DNA of 60,878 nt from Lachnospiraceae bacterium (GTDB lineage: Bacteria > Bacillota > Clostridia > Lachnospirales > Lachnospiraceae): assembly GCA_019421365.1 (NCBI GenBank), contig JAHZFJ010000014.1, forward strand, positions 47,052 through 107,929, read 5' to 3'. The notes under the pieces are model-generated. The model saw nothing but the letters and a program-made list of their open reading frames with translations, was not told where the DNA came from and made no database searches. Each line of letters starts with the position of its first letter. The first letter of the stretch is position 1. Both the position numbers and the translations under genes were made by a program. Shown here one piece after another: positions 50,698-59,882 of the stretch.

Positions 50698-51996
50698 TTA
50701 TACCTTTGCATTATGTTTCGCAGGATTGTCAATTAGCTTGCCATCACTTTCGAAACGAGACCCATGACAAGGGCAATCCCAAGTACGTTCATTCTTATTC
50801 CACTTTAAAGAACAGCCCATATGAGGACAACGTTTTATAGATGGTGTTAATAGATTGCTTACTGCCTCGACACCATTTATAAGAAGCTGTTGTTTTATCA
50901 TACTACGATGTGGTGAATATACTTCTCTATATTCGTTTTCTTTGCCCATAACCATATCACTTAATATCATAGCCGCAACCATAGAAGAGGTCATTCCCCA
51001 TTTATTAAAACCAGTCGCTACATACATATGAGGTGTTTGTTTGGAATAATGACCGATATAAGGAATTCCATCAAGACTCATACAATCCTGTGTTGCCCAA
51101 GCATACTTTTCTGTTGCCTCTGGATAATTCTTCTTTGCAAATTCTCTAAGTTCTTGCCAGTTACCACCCATCTTACCAGTTCGATGATCCCCTCCTCCAA
51201 TTAAAAGCAGATCCTTATAATTACGAAAAGACATTCCCTTTTGTGCCTCATCTACGTACATTCCGTTAACCTCTGGTGCATTCTGGAGTGCAATTACATA
51301 GGAACGATGTTGATACATCTTCAAAAAGTAACTTCCATGCTTATTAATGAAAGGGAAATGAGTAGCAACTATAATTTTATTGGCTGTTATCTTCACATCA
51401 TCAGCTATAGCTGTATGATCCTTAATATCACGTATAAATGTATTCTCAAAAATGTTAAGTCCTTTTGCAATTTCTGATAAGAAGCGAAGCGGATTAAATT
51501 GTGCTTGATTTCCCACCTTAATTGCACCTTTGGTCTCAAATGGTAAGGGCAATTTCTCTACAAATTCAGCCTTCAAACCCAGGACATTCACAGCCTTAAC
51601 TTCGTCTTCTAATTGTTTTTCATCTGAATGTGAATACGTATACGCATCCTTTTGTTCGAAATCACACTTTATATTTTTACAAAGCTCACGAAACTTTGCT
51701 AGTGCATCTTCATTTGACTGAAGATACATCTTCGCTTTTTCAATCCCTGCATTTTTTATTAATTTATCATAGATTAATCCATGCTGTGATGTTATCTTTG
51801 CCGTTGTGTTTTTGGTTATACCTTGTCCAATTCTTTCACCTTCAACTAATACGTAATCAATTCCTTTTTCTTTTAAGAAATACGCACATAAAATTCCACA
51901 CATACCTCCTCCAACAATTAGCACCTCTGTGTTAATATCCTTTTTCAATTGAGGAAATTGTGGTATATTAATATGATCCGACCAAACTGAATTCAT
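50698..51996 (-). CDS. FAD-dependent oxidoreductase (DAO fold) with C-terminal Rieske [2Fe-2S] domain
   Basis: 432 residues from ATG 51994-51996 (AAAGGAAA 7 nt ahead; ATG 52014 lies at the edge of that site). FAD-binding GxGxxG variant EVLIVGGGMCGILCAYFLKEKG (about 24-45), DAO middle domain, FAD-site end CMSLDGIPYIGHYSKQTPHMYVATGFNKWGMT, then the Rieske pair CPHMGCSLKW...CPCHGSRF (about 387-411), which gives the two Cys and two His ligands. Substrate unknown; DAO-Rieske fusions of this type are found in many bacteria and may move electrons from amino compounds or thiols. Cytosolic, transcribed alone. Confidence 0.88.
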   Translation of the reverse strand: MNSVWSDHINIPQFPQLKKDINTEVLIVGGGMCGILCAYFLKEKGIDYVLVEGERIGQGITKNTTAKITSQHGLIYDKLIKNAGIEKAKMYLQSNEDALAKFRELCKNIKCDFEQKDAYTYSHSDEKQLEDEVKAVNVLGLKAEFVEKLPLPFETKGAIKVGNQAQFNPLRFLSEIAKGLNIFENTFIRDIKDHTAIADDVKITANKIIVATHFPFINKHGSYFLKMYQHRSYVIALQNAPEVNGMYVDEAQKGMSFRNYKDLLLIGGGDHRTGKMGGNWQELREFAKKNYPEATEKYAWATQDCMSLDGIPYIGHYSKQTPHMYVATGFNKWGMTSSMVAAMILSDMVMGKENEYREVYSPHRSMIKQQLLINGVEAVSNLLTPSIKRCPHMGCSLKWNKNERTWDCPCHGSRFESDGKLIDNPAKHNAKV

Positions 51997-52177
51997 GAGT
52001 AATTTTCCTTTCACTTGCTTGAAGCTTAATTGATATAATAGATGTTCATGTTATTATTACCAATTATGATTAAAGCAATGCAAACGAAATTTATTAGTCA
52101 TAACAAAATCTATATTTATACATTTCACCAGTTATAGCTTACAAATAAGTATATAATTGATATAATCTTTTCAATAA

Positions 52178-52207
52178 TTTACATTCATATACTTTCCATG
52201 TTATAAT
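52178..52207 (+). promoter_or_regulatory. Promoter of the DHH phosphoesterase gene
   Basis: TTTACA (52178-52183), 18-bp spacer, TATAAT (52202-52207); about 75 nt of leader. Confidence 0.6.
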
Positions 52208-52284
52208 ATTACCAGTTATTACAAGTGATATTAGTGTGAACGATGAATCTCTCATACTAAATATAGAAAGGGTATGGTTATTTT

Positions 52285-53781
52285 ATGAGATTATCCGAAT
52301 TAACTACGTATAAAGATATTATTATTCAATGTCATGACAATCCAGACGCCGATGCTTTGGCCAGTGGATTTGCTTTATATTCATATTTTAGGGAGAAGGA
52401 TATACCTTGTCGATTTGTTTACTCGGGTAAGAACCAAATAACGAAATCGAATCTTGTACTTATGATGAAAGAACTAGAGATACCAATTTCTTATGTGAGT
52501 GAAATTGGAGAGGTGGATTTACTAATAACTGTTGACTGTCAATGCGGTGCAGGTAACACAACTCTTCTTACTGGCGCTTCTCATGTTGCAGTTATCGATC
52601 ATCATCAAACTACAGCCGATTCCTTCGAGCTTTCAACAATCAAAAGTAATTATGGTAGTTGCTCAACAATCGTGTGGCAGATGTTACTAGAGGAAGATTT
52701 TCCTGTAAACTCTCATCCCGATATTGCTACTGCACTATATTACGGACTCTATACGGATACTAGCCAGCTTTCAGAAATCTATCATCCGGCAGATAAAGAT
52801 ATGAGAGATAGTTTAGAGTATAATCAATCAACCATCTTCCGACTTATCCACTCGAATATATCACTGAATGAATTACAAATTGCGGGTTATGCCTTAACTG
52901 ATTTTCAATACTCTGATACATACCGTTTTGCTGTTATCATGACAAATCCCTGTGATCCTAATATACTAGGTGTCATTAGCGACTTTGCCTTGCAAGTTGA
53001 TACCATTGATACCTGTGTTGTCTATAACCGATTAGGAAGAGATTACAAGTTATCCATACGTAGCTGCGTGAAAGAGATCCGTGCTAACGAACTAGCCGGG
53101 TTTCTAACGGATGGAATAGGATCTGGTGGTGGTCATATTAATAAATCTGGTGGATTCATATTCGAGAAAGACTTCTTACGTTTGCACCCTGACGGTGATA
53201 TGAATTCTTATCTGTATCATAAGATGGAAGAATACTATAACAGTTATGATCTTATCTACGCTAAGGAATATGATGCCGATCTAACGACTCTAAAACCATA
53301 CATTAAGAAAAACATACCAATCGGTGTGGTAATTGCTTCGGAATTATTGGCAGAGCACACTCCTATTCTGGTTCGTACCTTAGAGGGTGACCTTGAAATA
53401 ACAGTTACTGATTCTCTATATATTATGATAGGTATTCAAGGAGAAGTGTATCCAATCGAGAAAGACAAGTTCGAAAATAGCTATCAGTTTATAGATGGCG
53501 CTCCAAGTATACATACCGATTATCTACCTACCATTAAAAATACAATTAACGGGCACACCTACCTGTTATCCAAATACATTCATACCTGTGTCGCACTTGG
53601 TACAACTCACATCTGGGCAAAGGAATTACAACGAACATGTAAAGTATTCACCTCCTGGGATGATAGTAAATACATGCTTGGAAAACCTGGTGATTATCTG
53701 GCGGTTCGTAGTGACGATTTACATGATGTATATGTTATTGAACGAAACATTTTCTACAAAACATATGAAGAAGATCACTGA
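52285..53781 (+). CDS. DHH/DHHA1-family phosphoesterase with extra C-terminal domain
   Basis: 498 residues. DHH domain: CHDNPDADALASGFALY (about 16-32), TVDCQCG (about 83-89) and VIDHHQT (103-109). DHHA1 part: IGSGGGHINKSGGF (about 274-287). These bind Mn2+ and a phosphate substrate, as in NrnA-type oligoribonucleases and cyclic-dinucleotide phosphodiesterases. Normal NrnA-like proteins end near residue 320; here ~170 extra residues follow (YDLIYAKEYDADLTTLKPYIKK...PGDYLAVRSDDLHDVYVIERNIFYKTYEE), with PGDYLA-type features but no family I know. The nucleotide substrate is open. Ribosome site AAAGGG about 11 nt upstream of ATG. Confidence 0.87.
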   Translation: MRLSELTTYKDIIIQCHDNPDADALASGFALYSYFREKDIPCRFVYSGKNQITKSNLVLMMKELEIPISYVSEIGEVDLLITVDCQCGAGNTTLLTGASHVAVIDHHQTTADSFELSTIKSNYGSCSTIVWQMLLEEDFPVNSHPDIATALYYGLYTDTSQLSEIYHPADKDMRDSLEYNQSTIFRLIHSNISLNELQIAGYALTDFQYSDTYRFAVIMTNPCDPNILGVISDFALQVDTIDTCVVYNRLGRDYKLSIRSCVKEIRANELAGFLTDGIGSGGGHINKSGGFIFEKDFLRLHPDGDMNSYLYHKMEEYYNSYDLIYAKEYDADLTTLKPYIKKNIPIGVVIASELLAEHTPILVRTLEGDLEITVTDSLYIMIGIQGEVYPIEKDKFENSYQFIDGAPSIHTDYLPTIKNTINGHTYLLSKYIHTCVALGTTHIWAKELQRTCKVFTSWDDSKYMLGKPGDYLAVRSDDLHDVYVIERNIFYKTYEEDH

Positions 53782-53898
53782 TGTGGTCAGAAAAAGACAA
53801 TCTTTCAATTAATTTGAGCGTAAGCCAATAATTCATATTACAAAGCAATCGAAACATACTTCTATTATGCCTCGTTATGACGCTTCGGTTAAATTCTA

Positions 53899-53927
53899 TT
53901 GAAACTTACCGGTATAAAAGCTATAAT
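53899..53927 (+). promoter_or_regulatory. Promoter of the ferritin-like gene
   Basis: TTGAAA (53899-53904), 17-bp spacer, TATAAT (53922-53927); about 50 nt of leader. Confidence 0.75.
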
Positions 53928-53984
53928 ATTCCATGAGCTATGGTTTAATAAATATTATTTTTTATAAGAAAAGGAGACATTACT

Positions 53985-54470
53985 ATGGAATTATTAGATT
54001 TAGCACTTTCAATGGAACTTGACTTAGAAAAATTTTATATGGAACAGGCAGAACTAAACAAAGAGAATAGTTTAAAGGTTGTATTTACATTGCTCGCAGA
54101 TGAAGAAGAAAAACATGCTCAACTTTTAGAGACTAATGCAGATAAACTCACCTTAGCTTTAGAGGATAGTAATATTCTTTCTGAAGTACATTCAATCTTT
54201 AAAAATTTGGCTGATTTTACAACGAATATAAAAGATATCCCTGATCAGTTAGATACCTATAGAATGGCTTTAGAAAAGGAACAACAAAGTCTAAAATTTT
54301 ATCAAGATCTATGTGCGGATGCTACTAAAGAAGAATCTAAGAAAGTATTTGAATTCTTAGCAAAACAAGAAGACAAGCACTGTGTGATAATAGAGGAGCT
54401 TGTTAAACTGCTTACTAGACCCGAAGAATGGGTTGAATCCGCAGAATTTGGGGTAAGAGAAGAATATTAA
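53985..54470 (+). CDS. Ferritin-like/rubrerythrin-type diiron-domain protein
   Basis: 161 residues, four helices. The two halves each carry a metal-site pattern: helix 1 MELDLEKFYMEQA and helix 2 LADEEEKHAQLLE (ExxH), then helix 3 ALEKEQQSLKFYQDL and helix 4 LAKQEDKHCVIIEEL (ExxH). This is the rubrerythrin-like diiron site. It lacks the C-terminal rubredoxin (no CxxC), so it is a 'rubrerythrin without rubredoxin'. A role in peroxide reduction or iron handling in an anaerobe is inferred. Ribosome site AAAAGGAG; transcribed alone, terminator behind. Confidence 0.85.
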   Translation: MELLDLALSMELDLEKFYMEQAELNKENSLKVVFTLLADEEEKHAQLLETNADKLTLALEDSNILSEVHSIFKNLADFTTNIKDIPDQLDTYRMALEKEQQSLKFYQDLCADATKEESKKVFEFLAKQEDKHCVIIEELVKLLTRPEEWVESAEFGVREEY

Positions 54471-54509
54471 TAGAATTTAATTCAATAAGCGATAATGCTA
54501 CATATGGAC

Positions 54510-54542
54510 AAAAGCAAGTCGGTGACAATCCAACTTGCTTTT
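54510..54542 (+). terminator. Terminator of the ferritin-like gene
   Basis: 10-bp stem AAAAGCAAGT (54510-54519) / ACTTGCTTTT (54533-54542), then CTTTTAC. Confidence 0.82.
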
Positions 54543-54595
54543 CTTTTACATAAACGTTCCCATATGGAGACTATTACCTAGTCTCATCTTCATCA

Positions 54596-57016
54596 TTAAT
54601 CAACTGATTTTAGTGCATCAATCATGTTAACATTCTTTAGCTTTATATGCATCATAATCATTACAAAGAATGCAAACAATAAGGTAATACAACCAGATAT
54701 TATATAGCTACTCATATATACATCCCTTAACATAAACATAGGATCTGTCTCCGCTGTATTGATTATAAAATTATAGAGTACCTTTCCCATAAAGGACCCA
54801 GTAAGTATGCCTAGTAAAGTTAGTATTATATTCTCTCGAAAGATGTACATCGTAACTTCATTATCGAAAAATCCCAAGACCTTAATTGTAGACAATTCCC
54901 TTATACGCTCTGATACATTAATATTAATTAAATTATATAAAACTACAAATGCCAAACAACCCGAAGATAATATAATGAAAATCATAACTACCTGCAAACT
55001 TGAATCACCGCTAGTATCTTTCATCTCTGCCATAAGTGTTACATTCATGACCTTATCTGAATTCATTAGCGCCTTTTGTATCTCTTCTGTTTCATATGGT
55101 TTTAGGTTTATTAGCTGAGCATTGTATGTGATATCCTTCTTAAATATCTGTTCGAAATATGTTGGTGACATATATATATAATGTTCAAAGTAATTTTCTG
55201 CTATGTGCTCAATCTTAACTTCATAAGAGTTTTCATCTGCATCTTTTAATAGAATCATATCACCAACCGATGCATCTAAGAGTTTAGCTAATTTTTCACT
55301 GATAACTACACCAGTATCCGACAACTCATACTCCGTACCTGTTTCTCTATCATTTAGTAATACAAAGCCTGATAATTCATCTACTTCCTTGGGAACGTAC
55401 AGCATGGCACTTTGCTTATTCATCCCCTCTTTGCTAAATGTTATCGCTTCTTGATGAATATCCATGCCTGATTTATACTCTTCTAATTCACTTAACATCT
55501 TCGTATAAGCATCATCTGTTTCTATATCTATGTTATCATTGAATACAACCATAGCATCATATTTTAATAACTTATCAAATTGCTTCTCTACAGTCACTTC
55601 GTTTGACTTATTCAAAGAAAAACCAGTTACCAATAATGCCATACAACCAGCGATTCCTAATATAGTCATAATCATACGTTGCTTATACCGAAACAGATTT
55701 CGAAATGTTACTTTGTAATTAAAATTCAGTCTTTTCCATAATGGTGTTATTCTCTCAAGCAGGATCTTCTTACCCATCTTGGGAGCCTTAACTCTCATAA
55801 GAGTAGACGGATTTTCTTTTAATTCAGCCTTCAATACGAACACTGCTGCTCCAACCGTACAAAGTATAGATATAACAAAAGACTGTATGACATCAACTGG
55901 ATATAACTGCAATTGAATATCAGGTATCACAAACATTCCTCTATATGCATTATTAATTATATAAGGAATAATCGTACTTCCTACTGTTAAACCAATTATA
56001 GCACCTACTATACTTGCTAATGCTGCATATATTACAAACTTCCTTGAAATCTCTAAGTCTGTATATCCTAGCGCTTTCAATGTTCCTATCTCTGTTCGTT
56101 TTTCCTCTACCATTCTAGTCATTGTAGTTAAACAAATTAAAACGGCAACTAAAAAGAAGAAAACTGGAAGTACATTGGCTATACGATCAAGACTTTGAAT
56201 AGAGCTTCCATAAGTGGAATACCCTGCATTATCACTTCGATCGAAGATATAATATTGACCACTTCCCTGATTAGCGAACAAGTCTTCAATGTATTTATTG
56301 TTTTTCTCCATCGTATCTTTATAATCGTCGCTATATGGAGCAAGATTCTCTACATTCTTAAATTGTACATACACCTCTGTATATACAGGCATAGATATAT
56401 CCGCGCTATTAAGTACAGCAAAATAATCTATACTACCTTTTCCAACTGTCGTATTGCCTCTAGACTCTGCATCGATATACATTGGACTTTTCACAAAACC
56501 AACTATTTTATATGTGTCACGTTTAAAAGAATTCATTGTAACTTCGTCAGACTCTACTTTGTATTCATCACCAATTTGTAATCCTTCGCTATTTTGTCTC
56601 AGTTTATCATCTAAGGCGATTTCTCCCTCATTTTCAGGAAGTCTTCCCTCAACTACAATGAATTTATTCATATAACTGCTGTTTTTAGGATTATACTCCA
56701 TGAATTTAACCACGCTGTTTTGATTCGTTACGTTGGCATCTATACTATGTGTCGGATAATAATCTAAAATATTCTCATCATTCTCAAGCAGTTTTAAATC
56801 ATCTTCATTAAACCCTTGTCCCGATACAATTTTACTATCCATAAGATTATTCTCGCTAAAGAATGTATCGATTGAAGCTTGCATATCTGGACCTGTCGCC
56901 TTGATTCCAGAATAGAATGCCACTCCTAAAAATATGATAGCTAATATAGATATAAATCTCGCCTTTGATGATAAAATCTCTCTTACAATTGATTTGCTAT
57001 ATGCCTTCTTTCGCAT
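54596..57016 (-). CDS. FtsX-family ABC transporter permease (MacB-like)
   Basis: 806 residues. N-terminal helix (ARFISILAIIFLGVAFYSGIKA, about 18-39), then a large extracytoplasmic domain (about 45-270). Three helices of a first FtsX domain follow (VLPVFFFLVAVLICLTTMTRMVEEKRTEIGTLKALGYTDLEISRKF), then a second copy: helix YKQRMIMTILGIAGCMALLVTGF (about 445), extracytoplasmic part and final FtsX domain (LININVSERIRELSTIKVLGFFDNEV). This two-FtsX layout is used for lipoprotein or antimicrobial handling and for mechanical control of other proteins, rather than classic transport. Works with the ATPase encoded 12 bp upstream. Ribosome site AGGAGTG. Confidence 0.92.
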   Translation of the reverse strand: MRKKAYSKSIVREILSSKARFISILAIIFLGVAFYSGIKATGPDMQASIDTFFSENNLMDSKIVSGQGFNEDDLKLLENDENILDYYPTHSIDANVTNQNSVVKFMEYNPKNSSYMNKFIVVEGRLPENEGEIALDDKLRQNSEGLQIGDEYKVESDEVTMNSFKRDTYKIVGFVKSPMYIDAESRGNTTVGKGSIDYFAVLNSADISMPVYTEVYVQFKNVENLAPYSDDYKDTMEKNNKYIEDLFANQGSGQYYIFDRSDNAGYSTYGSSIQSLDRIANVLPVFFFLVAVLICLTTMTRMVEEKRTEIGTLKALGYTDLEISRKFVIYAALASIVGAIIGLTVGSTIIPYIINNAYRGMFVIPDIQLQLYPVDVIQSFVISILCTVGAAVFVLKAELKENPSTLMRVKAPKMGKKILLERITPLWKRLNFNYKVTFRNLFRYKQRMIMTILGIAGCMALLVTGFSLNKSNEVTVEKQFDKLLKYDAMVVFNDNIDIETDDAYTKMLSELEEYKSGMDIHQEAITFSKEGMNKQSAMLYVPKEVDELSGFVLLNDRETGTEYELSDTGVVISEKLAKLLDASVGDMILLKDADENSYEVKIEHIAENYFEHYIYMSPTYFEQIFKKDITYNAQLINLKPYETEEIQKALMNSDKVMNVTLMAEMKDTSGDSSLQVVMIFIILSSGCLAFVVLYNLININVSERIRELSTIKVLGFFDNEVTMYIFRENIILTLLGILTGSFMGKVLYNFIINTAETDPMFMLRDVYMSSYIISGCITLLFAFFVMIMMHIKLKNVNMIDALKSVD

Positions 57017-57028
57017 GTCTTATCACTC

Positions 57029-57730
57029 CTACCATTCGATTTCTTCAACTGGAACTGGGTTTTCGTTCACGTCAATGCTTCTAACTTTCGCATCATTAAT
57101 CCGAATTACTCGATCAGCAATTGGAGCAAGTGCTGAGTTATGAGTGATAATGAGAACAGTAGTACCTGTGTTTTTACATGCATCTTGCAAGGTTTTTAAT
57201 ATCTGTTTTCCAGTATTATAATCAAGTGCACCGGTTGGCTCATCACAAAGCAACAACTTTGGATTTTTAGCAATTGCTCTTGCGATAGATACCCTTTGCT
57301 GCTCTCCTCCTGATAGTTGTGATGGAAAATTATCTTTTCGATGGCTAAGTCCTACAAGATCGAGAACCTCATCAACATCTAAAGCATTTCTAGAAATCTG
57401 AGTTGCAAGTTCTACATTCTCCCTTGCTGTCAAATTCTGAACCAAATTATAGAATTGAAATACAAATCCTACATCATGCCTTCTATAATTGATAAGTTGC
57501 TTATTATTAAACTTAGAGATCTCCATATCATCAACAATAATCTTACCCTCATCACAAGTATCCATTCCTCCAAGTATATTAAGCACTGTTGATTTACCTG
57601 CACCACTAGGGCCTAATATAATTACAAGTTCCCCTTTTTCAACCGAGAAATTAATACCATCATTGGCAGCGATGACAGAGTCACCCATCTTATATCTCTT
57701 ATATTCATCAATAATTTCAATAAACGCCAT
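57029..57730 (-). CDS. ABC transporter ATP-binding protein, MacB/LolD type
   Basis: 233 residues. Walker A GPSGAGKST (about 39-47), signature LSGGEQQRVSIARAI, Walker B LLLCDEPTGALD (the GALD ending marks the LolD/MacB group), switch His ITHNSALAPIADR. Partner of the FtsX permease. It begins at ATG 57728-57730, directly after the repeated leader, and is divergent from a TetR regulator at 58019. Confidence 0.93.
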   Translation of the reverse strand: MAFIEIIDEYKRYKMGDSVIAANDGINFSVEKGELVIILGPSGAGKSTVLNILGGMDTCDEGKIIVDDMEISKFNNKQLINYRRHDVGFVFQFYNLVQNLTARENVELATQISRNALDVDEVLDLVGLSHRKDNFPSQLSGGEQQRVSIARAIAKNPKLLLCDEPTGALDYNTGKQILKTLQDACKNTGTTVLIITHNSALAPIADRVIRINDAKVRSIDVNENPVPVEEIEW

Positions 57731-57816
57731 ATAAATAACCTTGCCTTTCTAAAAGCCTGCACACTTTGGGCCGCAGGCACAAATTTACGTGTTTAAAATC
57801 TAATTTTTCGCACTAT
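57731..57816 (-). promoter_or_regulatory. Repeated structured leader, copy 2
   Basis: Aligns with 33173-33262 in the same orientation and at the same distance from a start codon. It keeps the first stem in weaker form (GTGCGAAAAAT..ATTTT..CAC) and has a perfect second stem GCCTGC / GCAGGC (57754-57776). Here the ribosome site AAGG is 8 nt before ATG. Confidence 0.6.
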
Positions 57817-57949
57817 CTCCATTTATGCGATACCTAACTAGTCTGTACTAGATGCTATCAACTAGACACTTCGTCTAATTAATAGTACGATACATAATAT
57901 AAATAATAATTGGCTTGATATCAATAATCACATATTTTCATATTGATAT

Positions 57950-57982
57950 GAAATGAACAGTTTTTCAATAAATGTTCATTTC
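57950..57982. promoter_or_regulatory. Inverted repeat upstream of the TetR gene
   Basis: Perfect 10-bp arms GAAATGAACA (57950-57959) / TGTTCATTTC (57973-57982), 13-bp spacer, 37 bp before the TetR start. It is a likely operator in the divergent control region. The half-site TGAAC is the same as in the operators of the other TetR gene (7454, 8084). Confidence 0.6.
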
Positions 57983-58018
57983 AAGTCGAAAAAAATTTTC
58001 AATTAAGAGGTGAATACA

Positions 58019-58582
58019 ATGGCAGGAACGAAGGGAAATCGCAGAACACTATATACAAAAAAGGTAATTAAAGAAAGCATCATAGAATTACTTCAAGAAA
58101 AAGAAATCCATCAAATTACTGTTACCGACATCTGTAATAGGGCTGATATTAACAGAGGTACGTTCTATACACATTACAAAGATGCATATGATCTTCTACA
58201 ATCCATGGAAGATGAGCTATTTGATCAAATACTAAAATATGCTCTAGAAACACCACTAGAAACCCATCTAAATACATTATTAATTAAAGTGTTGGATTTG
58301 ATTGCCCAGAATAAACAACTTTGTAAGATATTATTTTGTAAACAAAGAGGAAGTAAAGTACTAGATCGTATTCTCTATATAGCACATAAATTAGATATTG
58401 ATACATTTGTAGCTAATCCCAATCTCGATGACGTTTATATGGATTATTTAATTAAATATACTATAGGTGGGATAATATCTGTTATTCAAGTGTGGTTAGA
58501 AAATGATTTAAGAGAATCCCCTTCTGATCTTGTTAAATTCTTAAATAATATAGTGGGATATAAGCAATTTCTACAGGATTAA
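58019..58582 (+). CDS. TetR-family transcriptional regulator, divergent to the FtsX-type ABC system
   Basis: 187 residues from ATG 58019 (AAGAGGTGA 6 nt ahead; the in-frame GTG at 58010 is part of that site). N-terminal helix-turn-helix (VIKESIIELLQEKEIHQITVTDICNRADINRGTFYTHYKDAYDLL, about 13-57). The C-terminal part resembles the TetR_C domain seen in Firmicutes regulators of MacB/FtsX-type transporters (YLIKYTIGGIISVIQVWLENDLRESP). Probably represses the divergent ABC operon and itself through the inverted repeat at 57950-57982. Confidence 0.88.
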   Translation: MAGTKGNRRTLYTKKVIKESIIELLQEKEIHQITVTDICNRADINRGTFYTHYKDAYDLLQSMEDELFDQILKYALETPLETHLNTLLIKVLDLIAQNKQLCKILFCKQRGSKVLDRILYIAHKLDIDTFVANPNLDDVYMDYLIKYTIGGIISVIQVWLENDLRESPSDLVKFLNNIVGYKQFLQD

Positions 58583-58612
58583 AAATATTTTAGTGATAAT
58601 ATTGCATAGAAA

Positions 58613-58647
58613 AATACCAGTATAAGCGACTTTCTCATACTGGTATT
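58613..58647. terminator. Bidirectional terminator between TetR and anti-sigma genes
   Basis: 11-bp stem AATACCAGTAT (58613-58623) / ATACTGGTATT (58637-58647). On the minus strand it is followed by a T run (ATTTTTCTA). Serves the converging TetR (stop 58582) and anti-sigma (stop 58668) genes. Confidence 0.75.
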
Positions 58648-58667
58648 CTCTCTTAATTGTATTATAA

Positions 58668-59882
58668 TCATTGAATGTATTTAGAGGATATTACATTATC
58701 GATATCAAATGTCATAATTGTTCCGGATTCGTATAACTCTAATAAATCAGTGGCTTCTCCATAGACGAAAGCACCATAGGTATTGATTCCATTGGTTTGA
58801 ATATAGTCGAATGAACTTTGGTAATCATAATTTATTGAATAACCAAGCAAGGTTTCTATTACATCTTCACGATCCACAAGATATTTAAGTAGACTTGTAA
58901 AATGTGTTTCATATATATCTGCCATACGGAGCTCATAAGATGTTTTATCATTAGGAAACTTAAAGAGATCAACTAACTGAAATCCTGGATATTTCTCTTT
59001 GTTTACTGTATCCGTAGAACTACTATTTGAATTCGTGGAAAATCCCATCAACTTTTGCCCTTGATTTTTTGCTGTACGTACAGCAATCCATTCAAAATTA
59101 ACACTACTGTATTCATGAATAACTCTATATAATTCTTCCATACTTAAATCACTCGAAAAACGTACCCATGCACTAATGTATGATGTTGATGGTAATTCCT
59201 TTATATGCTCAATTTCTATATTAGAAAATTGTTTATTAATATCAAGGTTTTCTTGATATTCTTTGGTCCCTTCTTCGCAATTCCAGAATTCTGTAAATGG
59301 AAGATAATCTTCAGCATGAAAATCTTCATAAGGCCCTTCATGTATACCTTTATTAATTTTAGTATTTATAATAGTTTTTTCATTTGTAAATGTATTGTAC
59401 CTAGTAAATCCTATATTATATTGACCAAAACCCAAATTCTCTACTTTATCAACAGAACCTATATCATACCCTGGCATTGATACTTCGGTTACTGCACTTA
59501 AATCAAAATATAAATTAGGTCGATATTCTTGTCCCATAGTTTTCTTTGTGGGGTCATAATATCTACTTGCTACAAGTGGTGATATAATATTCTGTATAAT
59601 TAATATTATAACAAAAACTGATACTATTGAAAGCACTACTACTGACGCAAGTCTTCTGTTTACCGCCTTTTTAATGGACTTCTTAATTTTTATATTATTT
59701 GGGGAATCGTACTTAAAATCTTCTTTTTTTTCTTCCATCTCTTGACCAAAATATTCTTCAATTTCATCTGCAAGATAATCATTAATTGCTTGCGCTTTTT
59801 CAAGATCCTGCTCTACTAATGCTTTTTGATCCTCAGATAATTTATCTTCTTTATACAATGTTAAGAGTTCACGATATGTCAT
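58668..59882 (-). CDS. Membrane anti-sigma factor with Sigma_reg-type extracytoplasmic domain
   Basis: 404 residues. N-terminal cytoplasmic part of ~78 residues (MTYRELLTLYKEDKLSEDQ...) resembling the anti-sigma N-terminus, one membrane segment (LASVVVLSIVSVFVIILIIQNII, about 79-101) and an extracytoplasmic domain of ~300 residues whose end (LLKYLVDREDVIETLLGYSINYD...THGAFVYGEATDLLEL-like) matches the 'sigma factor regulator C-terminal' family. Overlaps the sigma gene by 4 nt (ATGA), with an AAGGAGG site, so both are made together. Presumed to hold the ECF sigma until an envelope signal acts. Confidence 0.85.
   Translation of the reverse strand: MTYRELLTLYKEDKLSEDQKALVEQDLEKAQAINDYLADEIEEYFGQEMEEKKEDFKYDSPNNIKIKKSIKKAVNRRLASVVVLSIVSVFVIILIIQNIISPLVASRYYDPTKKTMGQEYRPNLYFDLSAVTEVSMPGYDIGSVDKVENLGFGQYNIGFTRYNTFTNEKTIINTKINKGIHEGPYEDFHAEDYLPFTEFWNCEEGTKEYQENLDINKQFSNIEIEHIKELPSTSYISAWVRFSSDLSMEELYRVIHEYSSVNFEWIAVRTAKNQGQKLMGFSTNSNSSSTDTVNKEKYPGFQLVDLFKFPNDKTSYELRMADIYETHFTSLLKYLVDREDVIETLLGYSINYDYQSSFDYIQTNGINTYGAFVYGEATDLLELYESGTIMTFDIDNVISSKYIQ

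Noticed and set aside
52262..52284. Third full copy of the structured leader before the DHH gene
   Set aside because: Only the last ~20 nt match closely; the hairpin parts are not convincingly present, so it is listed only as a possible degenerate relative.
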